Shown: positions 7,901 to 17,874 of the stretch, piece after piece | How positions within the stretch are numbered: position 1 is the stretch's first letter | How the letters are laid out: the number at the start of each line of letters is the position of its first letter | Source of the DNA: Kitasatospora azatica KCTC 9699 | GTDB lineage: Bacteria > Actinomycetota > Actinomycetes > Streptomycetales > Streptomycetaceae | DNA length: 64,000 nucleotides | NCBI RefSeq assembly: GCF_000744785.1 | Contig: NZ_JQMO01000002.1 | Coordinates: forward strand, 2,108,001 to 2,172,000 | Direction: 5' to 3' | The notes under the pieces: generated by a model | What the model was told of the DNA's origin: nothing | Database searches by the model: none | The model's input: only the letters and a program-made list of their open reading frames with translations | Program-made: the position numbers and the translations under genes

Positions 7901-8896
7901 ATGCATGCGCTCCAGCCCTCGGTCGGCCCGATCCCCACGCAGCGCACCGGTGTATTCGCGGGCGCCGAGGCACCGTCGGGGTATGCGGTGGTCGACGTCG
8001 AGACCACCGGCCTCGGCCGCACCGACCGGGTGATCTCGGCGGGCGTGTACCGGCTGGACGAGGCCGGCGAGGTGATCGACCACTGGTACACCCTGGTCAA
8101 TCCGCTGCGCGATCCCGGACCGATCTGGATCCACGGCCTGACCACCGCGATGCTGGCCGACGCGCCGACCTTCCCGGAGATCGCCGAGGAGCTCGGCGAG
8201 CGACTGAGCGGCCGGGTGATGGTGGCCCACAACGCGCTCTTCGACTGGAACATGATCTCCCGTGAGTACGCGCGGGCCGGCCTGCGGGCCCCCGTCGAGC
8301 AGCGGCTCTGCACCATGGTGCTCTCCCGCGACCTCGGCCTGCCGCTGCCCAACGGCAAGCTCTCCACCCTGGCCGAGTACTTCGGGGTCCGTCAGCGCCA
8401 CGCGCACAACGCGCTGGACGACGCCCGGGTGCTCGCCGAGGCGTTCCGCCCCAGCCTGCAGCTCGCGCTCAGCGGGGGCGTGCCGCTGCCGCTGACCACC
8501 TGCGTGGCCGTCACCGACCTCGGCGAGGACGCCGCCGTGCCGGTCTCCCCCGCCCGCGGCTCCTGGAGCTCCTCCTACCGCCCCGCGCGCAAGCGGCCGG
8601 CCTGCCCGTACCCGAACCCCGGACGCTGGCAGGAGGGCGGGCCGCTGGTCCAGGGCATGCGGGTGGCGATCACCGGCGACACCGCCACCGACCGCGAGCT
8701 GCTGGAGGACCGGGCGATCGCGGCCGGCCTGCACATCGCCTCCTCGGTGAGCCGGCTCACCAGCCTGCTGGTCACCAACGAGCCGGGCAGCTGGAGCGGC
8801 AAGGCCCGCAAGGCCCGCGAGGTCGGCACCCCGGTGATCGGCGAGGACGCCTTCCTGCAGCTGCTCGCGGACGTCGCGCCGCACCCCGGTGGCTGA
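7901..8896 (+). CDS. DEDDh 3'-5' exonuclease with C-terminal BRCT domain
   Basis: The 331-aa protein has a DnaQ/PolC-epsilon-type exonuclease at about 26-190, with Asp32 and Glu34 (VVDVETTG), Asp115 (HNALFDWN), and His169 and Asp174 (HNALDDA). This complete DEDDh set predicts an active nuclease. A linker leads to a BRCT domain at about 248-328 (GMRVAITGDT, then VTNEPGSWSGKARKA). BRCT domains bind protein or DNA-end partners, so a repair or proofreading role is likely. The start is ATG 7901; a longer upstream reading has no RBS. It is divergent from the alcohol dehydrogenase. Confidence 0.88.
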   Translation: MHALQPSVGPIPTQRTGVFAGAEAPSGYAVVDVETTGLGRTDRVISAGVYRLDEAGEVIDHWYTLVNPLRDPGPIWIHGLTTAMLADAPTFPEIAEELGERLSGRVMVAHNALFDWNMISREYARAGLRAPVEQRLCTMVLSRDLGLPLPNGKLSTLAEYFGVRQRHAHNALDDARVLAEAFRPSLQLALSGGVPLPLTTCVAVTDLGEDAAVPVSPARGSWSSSYRPARKRPACPYPNPGRWQEGGPLVQGMRVAITGDTATDRELLEDRAIAAGLHIASSVSRLTSLLVTNEPGSWSGKARKAREVGTPVIGEDAFLQLLADVAPHPGG

Positions 8897-8926
8897 TCAC
8901 CGGGGATGTGGGCGTAGCGTGCCGGT

Positions 8927-9727
8927 GTGTACCGTTTTCTGCTCTCCTGGCGCTGGGCGATCACCACGCTGATCGCGCTGCTGCTGATCCCCGCCTGCAT
9001 CAAGCTGGGGTTCTGGCAGCTGCACCGGCACGAGGCGCGGGTCGCCCGGAACAACCTGATCGGCCAGAGCCTCAAGGCCGCGCCGGTCGCCTTCGACTCG
9101 CTCTCCACCGGCCCCGGCTACGCCGTCCCCAAGGACCTGACCTGGCGGACGGTCACCGCGACCGGCGAGTACGACAGTGCGCACGAGTTCGTGGTCCGGC
9201 AGCGCACCGCCTCCGACGGCAGCACCATCGGGTACTTCGTGATCACCCCGCTGCGGCTCGCGGACGGGCACGGCGAGGTGCTGGTCAACCGCGGCTGGGT
9301 GGACTCCGGGAGTGACGCCACCCAGTTCCCGCCGGTACCGGCCGCACCGGGCGGGCAGGTCACCGTGACCGGACGGCTGCGGGCCGACGAGACCAGCGCC
9401 ACCAGCGGCATCCGGGACCGGGGCGGGCTGCCGCAGCGGCAGTACATGCTGATCAACAGCGAGCAGCAGGCCAAGGCCTCCGGCGCCACGGTGCTCGGCG
9501 GCTACCTGGAGCTCGCGACCACCACCCCCGCGCCCGCCGACCAGGCGCAGCTGCTCCCCGAGCCCAACCACTCGGACATCGGCCCGCACATGGCGTACGC
9601 GATCCAGTGGTGGCTGTTCGCCTCGCTGGTCCCGGTCGGCCTGCTGATCCTGATCCGCCGCGAGGCCAGGGACCGCGTCTCGGCGGCCGCCGAGGCCGAC
9701 ACCCCGGAGCTGGTCCCGGCCGGCTGA
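8927..9727 (+). CDS. SURF1 family protein, cytochrome c oxidase biogenesis
   Basis: This 266-aa protein has the SURF1 topology: an N-terminal membrane helix (WAITTLIALLLIPACIKLGF) followed by WQLHRHEAR, a large extracytoplasmic domain, and a C-terminal helix (YAIQWWLFASLVPVGLLILI). The conserved NRGWV segment is present. SURF1 proteins assist assembly of heme a/copper oxidases. The start is GTG 8927. It is one of two plus-strand genes after the exonuclease, with a 30-base gap. Confidence 0.9.
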   Translation: MYRFLLSWRWAITTLIALLLIPACIKLGFWQLHRHEARVARNNLIGQSLKAAPVAFDSLSTGPGYAVPKDLTWRTVTATGEYDSAHEFVVRQRTASDGSTIGYFVITPLRLADGHGEVLVNRGWVDSGSDATQFPPVPAAPGGQVTVTGRLRADETSATSGIRDRGGLPQRQYMLINSEQQAKASGATVLGGYLELATTTPAPADQAQLLPEPNHSDIGPHMAYAIQWWLFASLVPVGLLILIRREARDRVSAAAEADTPELVPAG

Positions 9728-9786
9728 CCCTTCCCACTGACCCTGCCGACTGCCTCTGACGGTTCTGGCTACGGCAGGATGGGCCC

Positions 9787-10548
9787 ATGGATCTCGGATT
9801 GCAGGACAGGGTGTACGTGGTCACCGGCGCCAGCCGCGGGCTCGGGTTCGCGGCCGCACGGGAGTTGGCGGCGGACGGCGCCCGGGTGGTGCTGACGGGG
9901 CGCCAGCAGGACCGGCTGGACGCGGCCGTCGAGCAGCTCGGCGGCAGCGAGCGGGCCCTCGGCCTGGTCGCGGACAACGGGGACCAGGAGTCCGCCGCAC
10001 GGGTGATCGCCGCCGCGACCGAGCGCTTCGGCCGGCTGGACGGGGTGCTGATCAGCGTCGGCGGGCCGCCCGCCGGACCGGTCCTGGGTGCCGACGACGA
10101 GGCCTGGCGCGGCGCCTTCGAGACCGTCTTCCTCGGCGCCCTGCGACTGGCCAGGGCGGCCGCCGAGGTGCTGGGCGAGGGCGGCGTGATCGGCTTCGTG
10201 CTCTCCTCCTCGGTGCGCGAGCCGATCGGCGGACTGGGCATCTCCAACGGGCTGCGCCCGGGCCTGGCGATGGCGGCCAAGTCGCTGGCCAACGAGCTCG
10301 GCCCGCGCGGCATCCGGGTCCTCGGCCTGCTCCCCGGCCGGATCGACACCGACCGGCTCCGCGAGCTGGACGCCCTCGCCGCGGACCCGGCCGCCGCCCG
10401 CGCCGCCGCCGGCGCCCGCATCCCGCTGGGCCGCTACGGCACCCCCGAGGAGTTCGGCAAGGTCGCCGCCTTCGCCCTCTCCCCCGCCGCCTCCTACCTC
10501 ACCGGCGTCATGCTCCCCGTCGACGGCGGCGCCCTCCACGCCCTGTAG
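9787..10548 (+). CDS. Atypical SDR-family oxidoreductase
   Basis: This 253-aa short-chain dehydrogenase fold has the cofactor turn TGASRGLG (13-20) and a C-terminal signature SYLTGVMLPVDGGALHAL. The Ser region (SSS, 140-142) and Lys165 align with the usual catalytic residues, but the Tyr of YxxxK is Ala161 (GLAMAAK). Conventional SDR chemistry is therefore unlikely. Some beta-ketoacyl-reductase-like subgroups are known to lack the canonical tetrad. It starts at ATG 9787, 59 bases after SURF1. Substrate unknown. Confidence 0.8.
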   Translation: MDLGLQDRVYVVTGASRGLGFAAARELAADGARVVLTGRQQDRLDAAVEQLGGSERALGLVADNGDQESAARVIAAATERFGRLDGVLISVGGPPAGPVLGADDEAWRGAFETVFLGALRLARAAAEVLGEGGVIGFVLSSSVREPIGGLGISNGLRPGLAMAAKSLANELGPRGIRVLGLLPGRIDTDRLRELDALAADPAAARAAAGARIPLGRYGTPEEFGKVAAFALSPAASYLTGVMLPVDGGALHAL

Positions 10549-10574
10549 CCCCGCTCCCCCTCCGGCCCCCGGGC

Positions 10575-11219
10575 TCACTGCACCCGCGGTGCCCGGCGGG
10601 TCCGCTTCTCGTGGGGCTGACGGGCCGTCGGGGTCGGGGTGACCTGGAGGCGCAGGTCCAGGGGCAGGTCCTCGGTCAGGCCCAGCGCTGCCCGGGCGTG
10701 GCCGAGCGGGCCGGTGCGGAAGGCGCGGACCGCTCCGCCCGGGTCCGAGCCCGGTTCCAGGAGCAGCACCGCGCGCAGCCGCAGCTTGCGCCTGCGGCCG
10801 ACCAGGCGGACCCGGGCGGCCGTCACCCGGGGCAGGTCGACGGCGGCGCCCTGGACGGCTGCCGCCAGCGCGGCGCCGCGCAGGCGTAGGCGCAGGCCGG
10901 GCAGGTCGGGGGTGGGCAGGTCCAGTTCGGCGGGCGCCGGGCGGCGCAGTTGGAGGGCGATCCAGCCGAGGGCCAGCAGCAGCAGCGCCGTGAGGCCGGC
11001 CACCACCGCCGGCCACCACCAGCCCCGGTCCCGCCAGCGGGTGCGCGCGGCGTCGCTCAGTACGGGCTGGCCGGGCGAGGTGAGCGGCCAGTGGGCGGGC
11101 GGCGTCACGCCGAGGTGGTGGTACAGGTCGAAGCCGCCCGCCAGTACCAGCAGCGTCCCCGCCACCAGCACCGCGCCGACCAGCCCGAGCAGCACCCGGT
11201 TGACGGTGGATCGGGTCAT
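10575..11219 (-). CDS. AmaP-like alkaline-shock membrane anchor protein
   Basis: This 214-aa protein has two membrane helices, LLGLVGAVLVAGTLLVLAGG (about 9-30) and WWPAVVAGLTALLLLALGWI (about 70-92), followed by a cytosolic domain. It ends the five-gene minus-strand Asp23/Gls24 cluster. AmaP proteins tether Asp23 to the membrane in Gram-positive bacteria. The ATG at 11219 (MTRSTVNRV) is the first start after the upstream stop; longer readings run through the preceding gene. Assignment rests on topology and context. Confidence 0.7.
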   Translation of the reverse strand: MTRSTVNRVLLGLVGAVLVAGTLLVLAGGFDLYHHLGVTPPAHWPLTSPGQPVLSDAARTRWRDRGWWWPAVVAGLTALLLLALGWIALQLRRPAPAELDLPTPDLPGLRLRLRGAALAAAVQGAAVDLPRVTAARVRLVGRRRKLRLRAVLLLEPGSDPGGAVRAFRTGPLGHARAALGLTEDLPLDLRLQVTPTPTARQPHEKRTRRAPRVQ

Positions 11220-11266
11220 CGAGCTCCCAGCCCTTCCAGAACTCACCTTCCAGGACTCACACGGCG

Positions 11267-11887
11267 TCAGTGCATCGGCGGCCGGTGCCGGGCCGGTCGG
11301 CCGCGGACCCGCAGCACCGGTTCGTGGACCAGTCCGATCCGGGTCAGCTCGGCCGCCAGTTCGCTGCGGGCCCGGTCCAGGTCGGCGCTGCCGTAGACCT
11401 TCACCAGGGCCCGCCGCCGGCCCACCCGCACCCGTGCGGCGGCCACCATCGGCTGCTCGCGGACCCGGGTCTCCAGCATCGCGGCGACCCCGACCCGGTC
11501 GATCACCGCCCCGGGCCCGTTCCGCAGCGGGAGCCAGCGCCGCTCGCCGGCGGTGACGGCCAGCACCAGCAGCCAGCAGCCGAGCAGCGCGACCACGGCC
11601 GCGCCGGCCAGCACCCACGGCGAGTCCAGCTGCCGGCCGGCCAGCTGCCCGGCCAACCAGCTGCGCCAGCTGCCCGCCCGGTGCCCGGTCCACACCGCCA
11701 CCGCGTCGTAGAGCAGCACCCCGGTCCCGGCCAGCACCAGCAGGCCCACCACCAGCGCCGGCCGCACCCGCTCCGACCGAAGCCGCTCCGACCGAAGCCG
11801 CTCCGAGCCGAGCCGCTCCGAGCCGAGCGGCTCCGACGGCAGCTGCTCCGACCGAGGCCCGGCCGCCACCGGCTCAGTCACCGGCAC
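11267..11887 (-). CDS. DUF6286-type membrane protein of the Asp23 cluster
   Basis: This 206-aa protein has two membrane segments (ALVVGLLVLAGTGVLLYDAV and WVLAGAAVVALLGCWLLVLA) and a C-terminal Asp23-like soluble part rich in Arg and Val. It fits the DUF6286 proteins found with Asp23 genes in actinomycetes; the function is unknown. The N-terminus is a run of SER(L)-type pentapeptides made by six 15-bp DNA repeats. The start may be GTG 11887 or GTG 11881; both overlap the upstream Asp23 gene. Confidence 0.7.
   Translation of the reverse strand: MPVTEPVAAGPRSEQLPSEPLGSERLGSERLRSERLRSERVRPALVVGLLVLAGTGVLLYDAVAVWTGHRAGSWRSWLAGQLAGRQLDSPWVLAGAAVVALLGCWLLVLAVTAGERRWLPLRNGPGAVIDRVGVAAMLETRVREQPMVAAARVRVGRRRALVKVYGSADLDRARSELAAELTRIGLVHEPVLRVRGRPARHRPPMH
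11771..11860 (-). repeat. Six 15-bp tandem repeats in the DUF6286 gene
   Basis: Six consecutive 15-bp units begin ctccga (for example ctccgaccgaagccg, exact twice at 11771-11800) and then diverge. They encode the repeated Ser-Glu-Arg-Leu peptides near the protein N-terminus. Confidence 0.85.
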
Positions 11888-12260
11888 CCGCCGCCACCAC
11901 CAGCGCCGGGTGCAGCCGCTCCACCACCACGACCACCTCCTGGGCCGGGATCCCGGTCAGCGTCCCGACCCGGTCGGCCACCGCCGCCTGCACCGCGCCC
12001 GCCTGGCGCACCAGGTCGGAGGGGAACGGCAGGTCCACCCCGACCCGTACCTGCGCCGAGCCGGCCGCCACGGCAACCGTCACCCGTGGCGGCTCGCCCG
12101 GCGCGTCCGGGCCCAGCGCGTCCCGGGCTGCCAGCCAGGCGATCCGGGCCAGCACCCGGTCCGCGATCCGCAGTCGCCCGCGCCGGGCGGGCGCGGTGTC
12201 CCGTCCGGTGTCGCGGCCCCAGCCCGCGCCCCGGCGCAGCTCGTAGTCCCCCGCGGGCAT
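11874..12260 (-). CDS. Asp23/Gls24-like envelope stress protein
   Basis: The 128-aa protein has an Asp23-like core: helix (IADRVLARIAWLAARDALG), then strands VTVAVAAGSAQVRVGVDLPF and EVVVVVERLHPALVV. Asp23 proteins form cytosolic layers at the membrane and are linked to cell-envelope homeostasis. Its start (ATG 12260) shares one base with the stop of the preceding small membrane gene. Its stop lies inside the next gene, so the operon is translationally coupled. Confidence 0.75.
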   Translation of the reverse strand: MPAGDYELRRGAGWGRDTGRDTAPARRGRLRIADRVLARIAWLAARDALGPDAPGEPPRVTVAVAAGSAQVRVGVDLPFPSDLVRQAGAVQAAVADRVGTLTGIPAQEVVVVVERLHPALVVAAGAGD

Positions 12261-12451
12261 CAGCGGCGCCGGTCGCGGCTGCGCAGCAGGTCACCGAGGT
12301 CGCCCAGATCGAGGTCGCCCTCCAGTAGCCGGCCGACCACGAAGCCGACGGCGCCGAGCACGGCGACCAGCAGGAAGGCGGCGAACCCGCCGAAGTAGCC
12401 GGCGAAGCCCAGGGCCATGCCGGCCACCAGTCCGATCAGGGCGAGATTCAT
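12260..12451 (-). CDS. Small membrane protein of the Asp23 operon
   Basis: This 63-aa protein consists of two hydrophobic segments (ALIGLVAGMALGFAGYFGG and FAAFLLVAVLGAVGFVVGRL) and an acidic/basic tail. It resembles the DUF2273-like small proteins encoded beside Asp23 and AmaP. GGGAG precedes the ATG at 12451. The stop TGA overlaps the next ATG by one base. Confidence 0.75.
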   Translation of the reverse strand: MNLALIGLVAGMALGFAGYFGGFAAFLLVAVLGAVGFVVGRLLEGDLDLGDLGDLLRSRDRRR

Positions 12452-12480
12452 CGAGTGCTCCCGAGCGCTTGAGTACGTGG

Positions 12481-12981
12481 CTACTGGACCCGGGGCCGCC
12501 GCTCGGAGGAGGTCGGCACGCTCTCCTCCTCGTCCGGCTCGTCGGGCAGGTGGACGTCGTTGACGGCGATGTTCACCTCGACCACCTCCAGGCCGGTCAT
12601 CCGCTCCACCGCCACGATGATGTTGCGCCGCACGGCCGCCGCGAGTTCCGGGATCACCACCCCGTACTCGACCACCAGGGCGATGTCGATCGCTGTCTGC
12701 CGCTCGCCCACCTCGGCCTTGATGCCGCGCGAGACGCTGGCCCGGCCGCCCGGCACCCGGTCGCGCATCGCGCCGAAGGTGCGGGCCAGACCGGAGCCGA
12801 GCGCATGGATGCCCGGGACTTCCCGGGCCGCCATGCCCGCGATCTTCTCCACCACACCGTCGGCCAGCGCGGTCCGGCCGCGGTCCTCGCCGGTGTCCTT
12901 GACCACCTGCGGCGCGACGTGCGGACCGACGTGCGGGGCGGCGGGCTTGGTCAGGTCGGACGGCTTGGGCGTGTCGGGCAT
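12481..12981 (-). CDS. Asp23/Gls24 family envelope stress response protein
   Basis: This 166-aa protein is the first gene of the cluster. After a disordered Pro-rich N-terminus, the Asp23 core runs from about residue 38 to 150. It contains VVEKIAGMAAREVPGIHALG and the beta strands AIDIALVVEYGVVIPEL and VVEVNIAVNDVHL. The start at ATG 12981 has a perfect AGGAGG upstream, the best RBS in the cluster, consistent with being the operon leader. The upstream extension of the frame lacks support. Confidence 0.85.
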   Translation of the reverse strand: MPDTPKPSDLTKPAAPHVGPHVAPQVVKDTGEDRGRTALADGVVEKIAGMAAREVPGIHALGSGLARTFGAMRDRVPGGRASVSRGIKAEVGERQTAIDIALVVEYGVVIPELAAAVRRNIIVAVERMTGLEVVEVNIAVNDVHLPDEPDEEESVPTSSERRPRVQ

Positions 12982-13099
12982 GGGGGTGCCTCCTGAGGTA
13001 CGGGTCCAGCTATACCGCAATCTGCCCCAACTCTGACATTCCGCCACGAAACTCGCTCCCGGAACTACTACCGGGCCCGCTCCCGCGCGCGGACAGCAG

Positions 13100-13140
13100 A
13101 GCGGGGCCCGGCTCTCTCCCTCCAAGAGCCGGACCCCGCT
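13100..13140 (-). terminator. Terminator after the enoyl-CoA hydratase gene
   Basis: The 16-base arms agcggggcccggctct (13100-13115) and agagccggaccccgct (13125-13140) pair with one mismatch or wobble around a 9-base loop. The hairpin starts 17 bases beyond the stop of the minus-strand hydratase gene and precedes the Asp23 operon. Confidence 0.8.
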
Positions 13141-13156
13141 GTCGTTCGACGAGCCG

Positions 13157-13975
13157 TCAGTCCCCGATCCCCGCCAGGTCCCGCAGCCGTCGCGCCTGCG
13201 CCGCCCGCTCGGCGGCCCGCTGCTCCTCGTAGCTGCGGTCGCCCGCGCCCTGGAGCAGTGCCTTGGTCTCGATCACCGCGTCGCGCGGGGCGGCCAGCAG
13301 TGCGGCGGCCAGGTCGCGGGCGGCGGCGTCCAGCTCCTCGCCGGCCACCACCAGGTTGGCCAGACCGGTCGAGGCGGCCTCGGCCGCGCCGACCCAGCGG
13401 CCGGTGGCGCAGATCTCCAGCGCGCGGGCGTAGCCGACCAGGTCGGTCAGCGGCTTGGTGCCGGTCAGGTCGGGGACCAGGCCGAGCGAGGTCTCGCGCA
13501 TCGAGAACTGCGCGTCCTCGGCGCAGACCCGCAGGTCGCAGGCGAGGGCGAGCTGGAATCCGGCGCCCACCGCGTGCCCCTGGACGGCAGCGATGGTGAT
13601 CAGGTCGGGCCGGCGCCACCAGGTGAAGCCCTCCTGGTAGCCGGCGATCGCGGCGTCCAGCTCCTGGTCGGAGGCGGCGGCCAGGGCCAGGAAGTTCGGC
13701 TCGCCGGGGATCCCCTCGGGGCTGAACATGGCCCGGTCCAGGCCTGCCGAGAACGAGACGCCCTCGGCGCGCAGCAGCACCACGCGCACCGTGCCGGGCA
13801 GTTCACGGCCGATGGCGGCCAGCGCGCGCCACATCGCGGGGCTCTGGGCGTTGCGCCGCTTGGGATGGCAGAGCGTGACCACGGCGAGCTCGCCCTCGAC
13901 CTCCAGTCGGACGCCGGCCGCTTCCCGGGCTGCGGAGTCCGGCGAGCTGGCAGGGGTGGAGACGGGCGCGGTCAT
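13157..13975 (-). CDS. Enoyl-CoA hydratase/isomerase family protein
   Basis: This 272-aa crotonase-fold protein has the two oxyanion-hole segments: SFSAGLD near residue 71 and a GHAVGAGFQLALACDLR stretch near 118. The residues that would act as hydratase glutamates are not obvious beyond SMRETSLGLVPDLTG. The exact reaction (hydratase, isomerase or hydrolase) is therefore open. The ATG at 13975 is chosen over GTG 13981 because GGAGG lies five bases before it. It is a single gene with its own terminator, and the upstream region carries a candidate acyl-CoA regulator operator at 14026-14040. Confidence 0.8.
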   Translation of the reverse strand: MTAPVSTPASSPDSAAREAAGVRLEVEGELAVVTLCHPKRRNAQSPAMWRALAAIGRELPGTVRVVLLRAEGVSFSAGLDRAMFSPEGIPGEPNFLALAAASDQELDAAIAGYQEGFTWWRRPDLITIAAVQGHAVGAGFQLALACDLRVCAEDAQFSMRETSLGLVPDLTGTKPLTDLVGYARALEICATGRWVGAAEAASTGLANLVVAGEELDAAARDLAAALLAAPRDAVIETKALLQGAGDRSYEEQRAAERAAQARRLRDLAGIGD

Positions 13976-14025
13976 GGGCACCTCCGGCGAGGATCAGGGC
14001 AGGCTCCAGCGCGCTGCCCACATGT

Positions 14026-14040
14026 CTACCGGAGAGTAAC
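14026..14040. promoter_or_regulatory. Candidate operator, copy 1 (TACC-N4-AGTA)
   Basis: The sequence ctaccggagagtaac matches in design the copies upstream of the 3-hydroxyacyl-CoA dehydrogenase (ctacttggcagtaac) and of ccr (gttactcaccagtcg). It lies 51 bases upstream of the hydratase start. Confidence 0.45.
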
Positions 14041-14156
14041 TTATTGCCGGGACCTTGGATACCGACGGACCGCGCCGCCGATCACCGGCCCGTTGCGGAC
14101 ATGACGATCGGCGGCCGGAGTGAGAACTGTCCCGGTCGCCGATGCGTCTGATACTG

Positions 14157-14238
14157 CTGACGGACTGTCAGAATTCTTCGGCTGCTCTTCGCCGACCAAC
14201 CGGAGGATCCGCACCGCTCCGGCCTGACGGACAGTCAG
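14157..14238. repeat. Two palindromic CTGAC-N5-GTCAG boxes
   Basis: Near-identical 15-bp boxes, ctgacggactgtcag (14157-14171) and ctgacggacagtcag (14224-14238), lie 67 bases apart. The second overlaps the stop codon of the HTH gene. Each is an inverted repeat with 5-bp arms. They could be regulator sites or small hairpins. Confidence 0.55.
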
Positions 14239-14468
14239 GACCCAGCTGCCGCAGCAGCCTTGGCCTTACCGCGCGTGGCGCCACCACGACCCCGGAGATT
14301 CACCCCGGACTCGCTCAGCATGCGGTGCACGAAGCCGTACGAACGGCCGGTCTCCTCCGCCAGCGCGCGGATGCTCGCTCCGGAGTCGTACTTCTTCTTC
14401 AACTCGGCCGCGAGCTTCTCACGCGCGGCACCAGTCACCCGGCTGCCCTTTTTCAGAGTCTCGGCCAC
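14235..14468 (-). CDS. Small helix-turn-helix protein (HTH_58-like)
   Basis: This 77-aa protein has one HTH: LAAELKKKYDSGASIRALAEE and TGRSYGFVHRMLSESG, given in two parts. It has a basic Gly/Arg/Ala tail (RGRGGATRGKAK). Its relatives are conserved across Streptomyces and are presumed DNA-binding; their targets are unknown to me. The start is GTG 14468 because GAGGAGG stands five bases upstream. The longer reading from 14534 adds residues not seen in relatives. Confidence 0.75.
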   Translation of the reverse strand: MAETLKKGSRVTGAAREKLAAELKKKYDSGASIRALAEETGRSYGFVHRMLSESGVNLRGRGGATRGKAKAAAAAGS

Positions 14469-14823
14469 CCGTGCCTCCTCGTAGCTGTGCTCGGTCAGAT
14501 TCCCATGATCACCCATCCCCTGCGTCCTGGCCACCCATTCGACAGGGTCAGTCCTGGGAAAAGGGCGCCTCTCGGGGGTGCCGCCAGCGCATCAGGGCGC
14601 TCACCCTGGGTGTGCACGCCCCTGCCCGGAGCGGCCGGCGAGGGCGAAACAGCTGATCAGCAGGGTCGGCACGGCGGCGCGGCAGCGTGATCTGGCTAAA
14701 ACGGAATCCGAGACCTCTGCATTCCCGGACCTGCCAGAGTGATGAGAAATCATCGGCCGGTTGCCGGAGCGCGCGTCTACTCGCCGCGAGCGACTGCAAC
14801 CGAGGGGTACGACCGAACGGCCG
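14469..14823. other. Intergenic region between ABC-F and HTH genes
   Basis: This stretch follows the ABC-F stop and precedes the HTH gene on the minus strand. It includes a small gatga/tcatc hairpin with a GAAA loop near 14740-14755 and otherwise shows no gene. Confidence 0.4.
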
Positions 14824-16422
<1,599 letters not shown>

Positions 16423-16601
16423 GGCTGGTCGAAACTCCTGGGGCGGGACGCGGCGGGGGGCAGGGGCGAGCTGGCGGTCACCGCGCTAATGCAGAGAGAG
16501 AACAGCCATGCCGATGAGTCTACCGGGCGCGTTGAGTGCGCCCGGAGCAATTTCCGGCCCGGACGGCCGCTGGGACACCCCCGGGACGGCTACCGGGACG
16601 G

Positions 16602-17528
16602 TCAGTGGCAGCCGGTCCCGGACTTCACCGCGGCGAACAGCGCGGCCGGGTTGTCGCAGCCGGTCTCGGGGGCGCCCTGCTCGGTGTCGAAGACCCGGCT
16701 GCCGACCAGCGGGCCGTCGTCGATCAGCACCTGGTGCCCGTCCAGCCGCTTGAGCTGCACCTTCGGACCGGCGCTGAGCTGGTAGCCGTGGCCGTCCAGG
16801 CGGAAGCCGGAGACCGCACCGGGCAGCAGCCGTCCGGAGCTGGTGGTGCCGGTGCAGGTGCGCGGGACCAGCACCGCGGAGTCGGTGCCGACCGCGCGCA
16901 GCGGGTCGTAGACGCAGCCGGTCTGCGGGCGGGAGTTGAATCTGAGATCCCCGTCACGGTCCCGGAAGCCCATGGTCAGGTTGGGCGTCAGCACCTGCAC
17001 CCAGGGCTCGGGGGCGGTCGCGGTCCGCACCGCGGCGGCGGCCCGCTCCAGCTGGAGCTGCTTGCGCTGGGCGTCGGTGCGCTGGGCGTCGCCGGGCTCG
17101 CCGTCGCCGCGCAGCCAGTCGGCCAGGCCGGGCACCGCGCGGTGCCAGCGGACCTGGTGGTCGCTGATCTGGACCGAGGTGACCATGCCGTCGTCCCAGA
17201 CCACCACCGCGCTCTGCGGCTGCGAACCCTGGGTCAGCATCGACAGGTGCAGCGCGGTGGCGCCGTCCCGGCGGTAGGACCAGAGCAGCGAGCCGGTAGC
17301 CGGGTCGTAGGCCTCGAGCCCGGGGCCGACCCGGAAGTCGGGGGTGACCGGCTCGGCGGACTGCGCACTGACCGGGCTGGCCCCGGCCTTGCCGGGGGCG
17401 GAGACCTGGTCCCCGAACGGAACCGGCTTGTTGGCGTGCGCGGCAGCGCCCACACCGAGCACCAGCAGCACCGCCAGAGCGGGCAGCGCCGAGCGGGGGG
17501 TCAGAGTACGAAGCGGCTTCCAGGACAC
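16602..17528 (-). CDS. Secreted beta-propeller-like (PQQ-type repeat) protein
   Basis: The 308-aa protein starts VSWKPLRT (GTG 17528) and has a signal peptide whose hydrophobic core is ALPALAVLLVLGVGAAAHA. The mature part resembles outer-membrane-anchored PQQ-like propellers: GLEAYDPATGSLLWSYRRDG, then VVVWDDGMVTSVQISDHQVRW, each fragment short and Trp-ending. Six cysteines in the second half could form disulfides. Function unknown. The start is uncertain because the RBS is weak; a longer frame to 17819 lacks a plausible signal. Confidence 0.6.
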   Translation of the reverse strand: MSWKPLRTLTPRSALPALAVLLVLGVGAAAHANKPVPFGDQVSAPGKAGASPVSAQSAEPVTPDFRVGPGLEAYDPATGSLLWSYRRDGATALHLSMLTQGSQPQSAVVVWDDGMVTSVQISDHQVRWHRAVPGLADWLRGDGEPGDAQRTDAQRKQLQLERAAAAVRTATAPEPWVQVLTPNLTMGFRDRDGDLRFNSRPQTGCVYDPLRAVGTDSAVLVPRTCTGTTSSGRLLPGAVSGFRLDGHGYQLSAGPKVQLKRLDGHQVLIDDGPLVGSRVFDTEQGAPETGCDNPAALFAAVKSGTGCH

Positions 17529-17874
17529 CTCGGGAGGGTACCTGGCCAACCCGTGGGCGTCAGCATGGCGGGGCCGTACGTCCAGCCTGCGGACGGATAA
17601 CCGGACATTCGGCGGGGGCCGGGCGTCGGGGTGGGCCGCTTTTACGGCCGTTTTACAGAAGTGAGCGGTCTCACAACGAACCTGTGGCGACTGACGATCG
17701 GTCAGGAAGGCGGCGCTGTCCCGTCGAATTCGGCCAGACTCGCGACAACTGTCCACTTTAGGGTGACATTCGGCTTTTCTGACGGCAGCTCGGCTTACTG
17801 TCAGTGGGCACGCGCACACCGAGCGCGGCCCGCTCAGTCACAGCGCGAACGACGGCCAGACCGGAGGAGTCACG
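17529..17874. promoter_or_regulatory. Divergent promoter region of the propeller and GH26 genes
   Basis: These 346 bases separate two divergent secreted-protein genes and contain no gene. An AT-richer stretch with an imperfect ctgac...gtcag inverted repeat (about 17778-17803) lies upstream of the GH26 gene and may hold its control region. Confidence 0.4.
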
